Shown here: positions 30,364-36,005 of the stretch, piece after piece
Layout: each line of letters opens with the position of its first letter
Position numbering within the stretch: position 1 is the first letter of the stretch
Source: Phycisphaeraceae bacterium
GTDB taxonomy: Bacteria; Planctomycetota; Phycisphaerae; Phycisphaerales; Phycisphaeraceae
DNA: 36,005 bases
Direction of reading: 5' to 3'
Assembly (NCBI GenBank): GCA_002686995.1
Contig: NYZC01000033.1
Span: 1 to 36,005, forward strand
Translations under genes and position numbers: made by a program
Notes under the pieces: model-generated
Seen by the model: the letters and a program-made list of their open reading frames with translations, nothing else
What the model was told of the DNA's origin: nothing
Database searches by the model: none

Positions 30364-32424
30364 ATGAAGAACGTCCTTCCAACTGTCCTCCTTGCCCTCG
30401 CCGCACTCGGCGGATGCTCCGAGCCGCCGGCGCCGTCCGCGCCGCAACCGGATCCGAAAGCCGAAGCAGAGCTCCCCGCGCCGGTTGAAGCCCCGGAACC
30501 GAAGGAGGCGCCGGCGCCGCAACCCGAGCAGCCTGCCGCGGCGCCCGCCGAGCGCAAACGCGTGGGCATCCCTGCCGAGATCCTCGACACGCCGTGGCTC
30601 GAGCAGGTACAGAAGCAGCAGGAGATCGACGCCGGAAAGATGAAGGTCTTTCACGGCTTCAGGTTCGAGGATCGCCTGCCGGAGAGCGGCATCACGTTCG
30701 TCCACAAGGTCGTCGAGGATGCGGGCAAGGCATACAAGCCGGTCCATTACGATCACGGCAACGGGCTGGCCGTGGCCGACGTCGACGGCGACGGGCGCCT
30801 GGACATCTACTTCTCGAACCAGGTCGGCGCCAACGCGTTGTGGCGCAACCTCGGCGGCGGCCGCTTCGAGGACTGGACCGAGAAAGCCGGCGTCGGCGTC
30901 GCGGACCGGATCGGCGTCTCCGCGTCGTTCGCGGACACCGACAACGATGGCGACGCCGACCTGTTCGTCACGACCGTGCGCGGCGGCAACCTGCTGTTCA
31001 GGAACGACGGTGCGGGTCGGTTCACCGACATCACGATGGCGTCCGTCCTCGACTACGTCGGTCATTCCTCCGGGGCGGTCTTCTTCGACTACAACCGCGA
31101 CGGCCTGCTCGACCTGTTTCTCGCGAACGTCGGCGTGTACTCGACCGACGAAATCGGACCGGACGACTACTACATCGGCTACGAAGAGGCCTTCGCGAAT
31201 CACCTCGTACCGGAACGGAGCGAGCGCAGCATTCTGTACCGGAACATGGGCGGCAACGTCTTCAAAGACGTGTCGAAGCAGACGGGCCTCGTCGACGCGT
31301 CCTGGAACGGCGACGCCTGCCCGATCGACGTGAACGGTGACGGCTGGATCGACCTCTATGTCCTGAGCATGCAAGGGCACGACAGCTACTACGAGAATCG
31401 CAACGGAGAGCAGTTCGTCGATCGGAGCCGCGAGGTGTTTCCCGCCACGTCATGGGGCGCGATGGGCATCGAGGTGCTCGACTTCGAGAACGACGGCCGG
31501 CTGGACATCTTCGTCACCGACATGCACTCGGACATGTGGGATCCGATGCCGTTCAAGAAGTACTGGCCGCGATTCGAGAAACGCAAGGCGCGGAAGAAGC
31601 ACGTGCCCTCGACGCGATTCCTCGAAACGGACGGCAACCACGTGCACGGCAACGCCTTCTTCCGCAATGACGGCGAAGGAAAGTACACCGAGGTCTCCGA
31701 CGCGATCAGCGCCGAGAACTACTGGCCGTGGGGGCTGAGCGTCGCCGACCTGAACGCCGACGGATACGAAGACGCGTTCCTCGCATCGAGCATGAACTTC
31801 CCGTACCGGTACGGTCCCAACTCGGTGCTCCTGAATGATCGTGGCGAGAAGTTCGTCGAGGCCGCGTTCACGCTCGGTGTCGAACCGCGCCGAGACCGGC
31901 GCACGGCGAAGCCCTGGTTCGATCTGGACTGCTCGGGCGCCGATGAGGGACACCGGTTCTGCGAGGGCCTGGAGGGTCCTGTCGCGATCTGGGGCGCGCT
32001 CGGATCGCGATCGTCGGTGATCTTCGATCTTGACGACGACGGCGACCTCGACATCGTGACCAATGATTTCAACTCCGAGCCGATGGTGCTCGTGAGCAAC
32101 CTGTCGCAGAAGAAGCCGCCGCGATGGATCGAGGTCGCACTGCGCGGCCGGATTTCGAACCGCGACGGTCTCGGGGCACGTATCGTCGTCACGACGGACA
32201 CGGCGACCCTGACGCGCGTCCACGACGGCAAATCGGGATACCTTTCCCAGAGCCGGACGCCCCTCTACGTCGGACTGGGCGACGCGAAGGAGATCCGCCG
32301 GATCGAGATTCGATGGCCCTCGGACACCACCCAGACGATCGAGGGGCCGGTCGAAGTGGGTCGACGCCACCTGTTCGAGGAGCCCGAGCAAACGGCCCCG
32401 AAACCCGCCAGCGCCATAAAATGA
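30364..32424 (+). CDS. CRTAC1/FG-GAP repeat lipoprotein with ASPIC/UnbV domain
   Basis: 686 residues. The signal ALAALGGC gives lipid-modified C18, followed by a Pro/Glu-rich spacer (19-62). Seven DxDxDG-type calcium loops appear in an FG-GAP beta-propeller: DVDGDGRLD (139-147), DTDNDGDADLF, DYNRDGLLDLF, DVNGDGWIDLY, DFENDGRLDIF, DLNADGYEDAF and DLDDDGDLDIV. About 590-670 (RWIEVALRGRISNRDGLGAR, LYVGLGDAKEIRRIEIRWPS) is the ASPIC/UnbV domain. Such proteins are cell-surface or periplasmic, bind calcium and probably mediate protein or glycan binding; no enzyme activity is established. GGA seven bases before the ATG is a weak SD. Confidence 0.9.
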   Translation: MKNVLPTVLLALAALGGCSEPPAPSAPQPDPKAEAELPAPVEAPEPKEAPAPQPEQPAAAPAERKRVGIPAEILDTPWLEQVQKQQEIDAGKMKVFHGFRFEDRLPESGITFVHKVVEDAGKAYKPVHYDHGNGLAVADVDGDGRLDIYFSNQVGANALWRNLGGGRFEDWTEKAGVGVADRIGVSASFADTDNDGDADLFVTTVRGGNLLFRNDGAGRFTDITMASVLDYVGHSSGAVFFDYNRDGLLDLFLANVGVYSTDEIGPDDYYIGYEEAFANHLVPERSERSILYRNMGGNVFKDVSKQTGLVDASWNGDACPIDVNGDGWIDLYVLSMQGHDSYYENRNGEQFVDRSREVFPATSWGAMGIEVLDFENDGRLDIFVTDMHSDMWDPMPFKKYWPRFEKRKARKKHVPSTRFLETDGNHVHGNAFFRNDGEGKYTEVSDAISAENYWPWGLSVADLNADGYEDAFLASSMNFPYRYGPNSVLLNDRGEKFVEAAFTLGVEPRRDRRTAKPWFDLDCSGADEGHRFCEGLEGPVAIWGALGSRSSVIFDLDDDGDLDIVTNDFNSEPMVLVSNLSQKKPPRWIEVALRGRISNRDGLGARIVVTTDTATLTRVHDGKSGYLSQSRTPLYVGLGDAKEIRRIEIRWPSDTTQTIEGPVEVGRRHLFEEPEQTAPKPASAIK

Positions 32425-32476
32425 GCATGACAAAACACTTATGATCCATGGCGCGAAATCTTCTTAATGCCACCCC

Positions 32477-32505
32477 TTGATTTCGTGTCGGTTCTGCCGC
32501 ATAAT
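32477..32505 (+). promoter_or_regulatory. Sigma70-type promoter of the PEP-CTERM gene at 32641
   Basis: TTGATT (32477-32482) and CATAAT (32500-32505) are separated by exactly 17 bases. The predicted transcript has a leader of about 130 bases ending in AAAGGAG (32626-32632). Confidence 0.55.
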
Positions 32506-32640
32506 GCGGGTGGAAAGCACTGCTGCGGTCATGACTGTCCGCAGTTGTGAGGTAGTACGCGTCCATTCGGATGCATGTGAAAGCAGTTGAAAGAACGAAA
32601 ACGGGCAGCATTCTCAGACCTGCTGAAAGGAGAACTTCGC

Positions 32641-33384
32641 ATGGTCAAAAGTAACGTCATCGTACTCGCCGTTCTCGCCACCTCGTTGGTGGTCGGATCG
32701 GTGAACGCAGCGCTGTACGAGGAAGATTTCACTACGGACGCCGGAAAGCACCTGACGCATCCGGATCTGGGTTACGGCTCGTTCGCGGGCGCCTCGAACA
32801 TCCAGGTCACCGACGTAACGTCCTTTGGCGACGCCGCGATCGATGGCAACACCTCCAGTACCGGATGGTCGCGACTCTTCCGTCCCTTCGACGGCGGATC
32901 GATCCTGAGCGGCCCGGTGGTGATGGACATCGACATGGATCCCGGAAACGACGAAGATGCCGAGTTCGGCTACTTCGGATTCGACGGATCGAACGTGACC
33001 AGCGATCGACTCGTTTCGATGCGGTGGCTCGCGCCGAATCCGGGCTCAGGCAACCCCGATGAACCTGGCGGCATGTGTATTTCGCGTGCCGTGGAAGGCA
33101 ACGTCTGCTCGGGCATCAATGGCCGGGTGCATGTCCGCTTCGCGATCGACCTGGACACGAACGCCATGACGGCGCTCGTCACCGGTCTCGACGGCCAGGG
33201 CGCCAACTCGGTCTCGGGCACCCTCAACAACCAGGGGCTCGGTCTGACCGCCGTTTACGTGACCGCGGCCCAGAACGACGGCTTCGCCGTCGACAACATC
33301 CTCATCGACATTCCCGAGCCGGCCAGCGTCGGCCTGCTCAGCCTCGGGGCCCTGATGATGTTGAAGCGCCGGCGCGGCGCGTGA
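32641..33384 (+). CDS. PEP-CTERM sorting-domain protein
   Basis: 247 residues from ATG 32641; AAAGGAG with an eight-base spacer supports it against an in-frame TTG further upstream (32587). The signal peptide (VIVLAVLATSLVVGSVNA) is followed by a beta-rich exported domain without recognised family (LYEEDFTTDAGKHL, FGYFGFDGSNVTS, VHVRFAIDLDTNAMTALVTG) and the sorting tag IPEPASVGLLSLGALMML with KRRRGA at the end. The pattern resembles a jelly-roll surface protein. It has its own promoter, a leader of about 130 bases and a strong hairpin after the stop. Confidence 0.88.
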   Translation: MVKSNVIVLAVLATSLVVGSVNAALYEEDFTTDAGKHLTHPDLGYGSFAGASNIQVTDVTSFGDAAIDGNTSSTGWSRLFRPFDGGSILSGPVVMDIDMDPGNDEDAEFGYFGFDGSNVTSDRLVSMRWLAPNPGSGNPDEPGGMCISRAVEGNVCSGINGRVHVRFAIDLDTNAMTALVTGLDGQGANSVSGTLNNQGLGLTAVYVTAAQNDGFAVDNILIDIPEPASVGLLSLGALMMLKRRRGA

Positions 33385-33410
33385 CGACGAACTGAGACAA
33401 TACGACCTGA

Positions 33411-33442
33411 ACAAGGCCCTCTTCCCAGGAAGAGGGCCTTGT
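33411..33442 (+). terminator. Strong hairpin after the PEP-CTERM gene
   Basis: ACAAGGCCCTCTTCC (33411-33425) and its exact complement (33428-33442) form a 15-bp stem, 26 bases after the stop codon. Only TCATTG follows, with no U tract, so it may act through another mechanism or protect the 3' end. Confidence 0.6.
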
Positions 33443-33500
33443 CATTGAACCGGGTCGACCGAGCCGGCTGTCTCCAGCCCGGCGCGCGCACGAACGCACT

Positions 33501-33527
33501 GCGGGCCGAGACGTCCCGGCTCGGCGA
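33501..33527. repeat. Dispersed palindromic repeat B, copy 2
   Basis: GGGCCGAGACG and CCCGGCTCGG form this element, matching 18957-18983 at 24 of 27 positions. It lies 23 bases after the stop of the minus-strand dehydrogenase, like copy 1 after the DUF4037 gene. Confidence 0.55.
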
Positions 33528-33549
33528 ACCTGCATGATCGACACGATCC

Positions 33550-34596
33550 CTATTCGCCCGGGAGGATCACCACGCCCAGTGCCTCGTTCGGTGAAGATAT
33601 CAGCAGGTCGCACGCATCCGGTGCATCGCTCAGCGACACGCGGTGCGTGATCAGCGGCTCCACGAGCAGGCGCTTGTTTGCGATGAAATCGAGGCATTGC
33701 TCCATGTTGCGCCCCGTCGTCCACGGCACGATCACCGGCGGGTAGTCGCCGCCCTGCTCCCACGCGGCGTCGTGGTAACCGGGGCCGGTCCGCGCCACCG
33801 ACAGCAAGTCGAGGTTCCCCAGCGCCGCGGCGAACGCGTGGTCGATCGTCGCTCCGCCCACGATGGCCACGCGCCCCATCGCGTGACCGTCCGGCGCGTG
33901 CTTCATCATGGACATCAGGCGCTCGAGCGTCTCCGTCGCCTCGCCGGCGAAAGCAATGACCGCACCGTCGAGGCCGTGACCGCGCGTCAGGTCACCGATC
34001 TGCTCGGCGCAGCCCCCATCCTGTGGATCGACGCACAGGTCCAGACCGCAACGGCCCGCGATCTCGCGCCGCAAGGGCAGCCCGTCCATACCGACGACGT
34101 GGCAGCCGCCGAGCCGCGCGCACTGGGCCGAAAAGTTGCCGACGATCCCGAGCCCGGCGACGGCGACGTAGTGGCCGATCTCAGGTTCCAGTCGCCGGGC
34201 GGCGTGGAGCGCCGTCGCCAGCAGGTGCACCGCCGAGGCATCCGCGTCGCTGACCCCGTCCGGAATCGGCGCGGTCAGGTTGACCGGCACCACGGCGTGC
34301 GTCGCGTGAAGGGCGCCCTTGCCCATGCACGCCACGCGCTGACCGACGTCGCGCGTCGTCACGCCATCGCCCAGCGCAAGAATCACGCCGGCGTTCGAAT
34401 AGCCGAAGGGCGCCGGTCCGTCATCACGGGGCGCGGCACGACGTCCGGCAACGCCACCCAGCTCGGTGCCCGGGCTGACGATGCTCGCCGCAACCTCGAC
34501 GAGCACCTCGCCGGCGGCGGAAACCGGGCACGGCTCGTCGATGACGCGAATGCGCCCGGCGCCGTCAGTGGTGAGGACTCTGCGGGATTGAGACAT
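33550..34596 (-). CDS. Medium-chain dehydrogenase/reductase without catalytic-zinc cysteine
   Basis: 348 residues. The catalytic GroES-like domain ([19 protein letters not shown]) has Ser41 in place of the zinc-binding Cys of alcohol dehydrogenases, as in the SPGTE subgroup. The Rossmann domain is [20 protein letters not shown] (146-165), then [13 protein letters not shown], suggesting NAD(H) binding. It probably oxidises or reduces a sugar or sugar-acid hydroxyl in the cytoplasm without a catalytic zinc. It is divergent from the prepilin gene with 35 bases between the start codons; AGGA ten bases upstream is a weak SD. Repeat B lies just past its stop. Confidence 0.83.
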   Translation of the reverse strand: MSQSRRVLTTDGAGRIRVIDEPCPVSAAGEVLVEVAASIVSPGTELGGVAGRRAAPRDDGPAPFGYSNAGVILALGDGVTTRDVGQRVACMGKGALHATHAVVPVNLTAPIPDGVSDADASAVHLLATALHAARRLEPEIGHYVAVAGLGIVGNFSAQCARLGGCHVVGMDGLPLRREIAGRCGLDLCVDPQDGGCAEQIGDLTRGHGLDGAVIAFAGEATETLERLMSMMKHAPDGHAMGRVAIVGGATIDHAFAAALGNLDLLSVARTGPGYHDAAWEQGGDYPPVIVPWTTGRNMEQCLDFIANKRLLVEPLITHRVSLSDAPDACDLLISSPNEALGVVILPGE

Positions 34597-34616
34597 CAGT
34601 CGTGGTTCCTGTCACC

Positions 34617-34622
34617 TATACT
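34617..34622 (+). promoter_or_regulatory. Putative -10 box TATACT of the prepilin gene
   Basis: TATACT ends nine bases before ATG 34632, without an SD. A TTGAGA at 34588-34593 is 23 bases away, too far for a standard -35. Confidence 0.4.
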
Positions 34623-34631
34623 ACTGAGCGG

Positions 34632-35468
34632 ATGCGTCACCGACCCGTCGTCAAACATGCCTTCACCCTCATCGAGTTGCTCGTGGTCATTTCGATCGTG
34701 GCACTGCTCATCGCGATTCTGCTTCCCGCGGTGAAACGGGCGCGCGAATCAGCTCGAGTGGTCCATTGTCTTTCGAATGTTCGGCAAATGGGCATCGGGT
34801 TCGGCATGTACGCGTCGGACTATCGCCAGATCCTGCCGTTTCGGCGTGACGGTGTCGACTGGTTCTGGCCCGACGGCCTCGTCACGTACGACGTCGTCGG
34901 CAAAACGTGGAACTGCCCCACCTCGAGCGGCGAGAATCTCTCCGAGCCGTTCGGGGGCAGTCGCGTGATCAGCACGGTCACGGACTTCCACGGTACGGCC
35001 GAAACCGCAACCGGAAACATCGCCGACATGGGTGGCGGGCGGGGCGCCGCGACGTGGGACTACGCCTACAACTGGATGGCGTTCGGCCCGCTCGGCCCAT
35101 TCGAGGACGAGCTGCTCCAGACGATCGACGGACCGTGGGAGTCGGACTTCGGCGCCGTGTTCCAACCGTCCGGCGTCATGCTGGTCGGCGAGGGCACCTA
35201 CACGATGGAGCGGCAGTTCCGCGCGCTCGACGACGCGGGCCAGTACCTGTTCTCCTTCGTCGATCATGCGAACGAAGGCCCTTCGCGGCGGCACAACTGC
35301 GGCAGCAACGCCGTGTTCGTCGACGGTCACGCCAGGTATATTCACAATGACGATCTGCGCCAGCACGGCGAGTGGTGGGGCACCGACAATGCCAATCCGA
35401 CGCACGGCATCACGCATCCGGGCTGGGGCCCTTACGTGCCTCCGGGGATTCACATTCCATGTCCGTGA
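34632..35468 (+). CDS. H-X9-DG prepilin-type protein
   Basis: 278 residues from ATG 34632. The class III-like leader [14 protein letters not shown] is cut after Ala10, with Glu15 at the required +5 position and a long hydrophobic helix ([20 protein letters not shown]). [20 protein letters not shown] follows the usual Planctomycete prepilin layout. Near the end, [18 protein letters not shown] gives His221, nine residues, then Asp231-Gly232, the H-X9-DG motif of prepilin-processing-associated proteins. It is probably exported and assembled by a type II or IV pilus-like machine not encoded here. GTG 34602 in frame is less likely because it would put 10 extra residues before the basic leader. The last 10 bases overlap the Kelch gene. 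Confidence 0.9.
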   Translation: MRHRPVVKHAFTLIELLVVISIVALLIAILLPAVKRARESARVVHCLSNVRQMGIGFGMYASDYRQILPFRRDGVDWFWPDGLVTYDVVGKTWNCPTSSGENLSEPFGGSRVISTVTDFHGTAETATGNIADMGGGRGAATWDYAYNWMAFGPLGPFEDELLQTIDGPWESDFGAVFQPSGVMLVGEGTYTMERQFRALDDAGQYLFSFVDHANEGPSRRHNCGSNAVFVDGHARYIHNDDLRQHGEWWGTDNANPTHGITHPGWGPYVPPGIHIPCP

Positions 35469-36005
35469 AGGAATCGATCGTTCTCATCGGGCCGGCCATC
35501 GCCTTGATGATCGGTTGCTCCGCTGCGCCGCGCGCCATCGACTGGCGATGGGGTCCCGTGCTCCCCGAGGCGCGCAGCGCGCGGGCGACGACCGGAGTCG
35601 GTGACATGGCCGTCACCGTCGGCGGCACCTCGTGGAAGACGGTCGACGGCGGCAAGGTGAAGCGCTGGCGCCGGTCGGTTTACGCGCTGGATCCTGATGC
35701 CGGCTGGTCGATGCTTCCCGCCTATCCGCACGACGCCGGGTATGCGGCGGCGTGCGCGATCGATCGACGACTCATCGTCGTGGGAGGCAAGGATGCGGAT
35801 CGCGGCCACCGCGAGACGTACGTGCTCGACCTCGACGCGGCCGAACCGCGGTGGACGCCGGGCCCCCAGTTGCCCCGCGCGCGGTGGGGGCACGTCGGTG
35901 GGGTCATCGGAAGCACGGTCTACGTGACGGGCGGTTTCGAATCGACGCCCGAAGGCAAGGGCGCGCCCGCGGCGTCGGTCCTGGCCTGGGACACCGTGAG
36001 CGACG
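35459..36005 (+). CDS. Kelch-repeat lipoprotein, partial
   Basis: Truncated by the window end after 182 codons. The start ATG 35459 overlaps the prepilin gene by 10 bases, with no SD, indicating translational coupling. The N-terminus ([15 protein letters not shown]) ends in a lipobox cysteine at residue 20. Kelch blades follow: [70 protein letters not shown] and [10 protein letters not shown]. The Gly-Gly, Tyr and Trp spacing matches the galactose-oxidase/NanM-type propeller. Whether it is an N-acetylneuraminate epimerase cannot be decided; the sialidase-like gene 14 kb away is only weak support. It is probably an outer-membrane or periplasmic lipoprotein. Confidence 0.8.
   Translation, partial: MSVKESIVLIGPAIALMIGCSAAPRAIDWRWGPVLPEARSARATTGVGDMAVTVGGTSWKTVDGGKVKRWRRSVYALDPDAGWSMLPAYPHDAGYAAACAIDRRLIVVGGKDADRGHRETYVLDLDAAEPRWTPGPQLPRARWGHVGGVIGSTVYVTGGFESTPEGKGAPAASVLAWDTVSD

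Overview
The window is high-GC bacterial DNA. Its gene families are typical of the Planctomycetes, or a close relative in that superphylum. The markers are three intact PEP-CTERM surface proteins, an H-X9-DG prepilin, a pseudopilin fused to a LamG domain, a CRTAC1/FG-GAP lipoprotein, many sulfatase, heparinase and sialidase-type enzymes, PhyH dioxygenases, a DUF4838 protein and an Nramp-like carrier. This assignment is inferred from family content only; there is no rRNA, tRNA or ribosomal protein gene here. No complete mobile element, phage or CRISPR array was seen.

Layout. 1-2166 (-) is the N-terminal 722 residues of a large pseudopilin/LamG protein cut by the window edge, divergent from a nitrilase-family hydrolase (2401-3315 +). 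3316-5502 holds repeats, a terminator, a PEP-CTERM gene (3612-4589 -) and the orphan tail of another. 5503-9856 (+) encodes a VOC protein, a CBM9-like/toroid protein, a Gfo/Idh/MocA oxidoreductase and a membrane-anchored alpha/beta hydrolase. 9960-13694 has a small exported protein (-), a GH-A-like glycosidase (+) and an Nramp-like carrier (+). A long minus-strand block (13798-23171) carries a PEP-CTERM protein, a DUF4838 protein, a beta-propeller glycosidase-like protein, a DUF4037 nucleotidyltransferase-like protein, a sialidase-like protein and a heparinase II/III protein. From a compact divergent promoter region, the plus strand then runs sulfatase, PhyH, amidohydrolase, GH42-like protein, PhyH, COX2-like lipoprotein, CRTAC1 lipoprotein and PEP-CTERM protein (23224-33384). 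The right end has a medium-chain dehydrogenase (-), and a prepilin overlapping a Kelch lipoprotein (+) that runs off the window.

Reading together: most of 5503-29808 looks like a carbohydrate catabolic region in which glycosidases, a lyase, a sulfatase and oxidoreductases process an uncharacterised, possibly sulfated or uronate-containing glycan. No SusC/SusD or TonB-type uptake pair is visible. The surface proteins and pseudopilins would supply the cell-surface side. Substrates cannot be named from sequence alone.

The most notable non-gene signals are a 160-bp MITE-like element with TA ends (17231-17390), a REP-like palindrome pair inserted in frame inside a gene (27121-27180), two families of dispersed GC-rich palindromes at gene 3' ends, one of which supplies a stop codon, a G-rich tract next to a long AT-rich foldback (3318-3462), and several genes whose best -10 box lies only 9-11 bases before the start codon, suggesting leaderless mRNAs.
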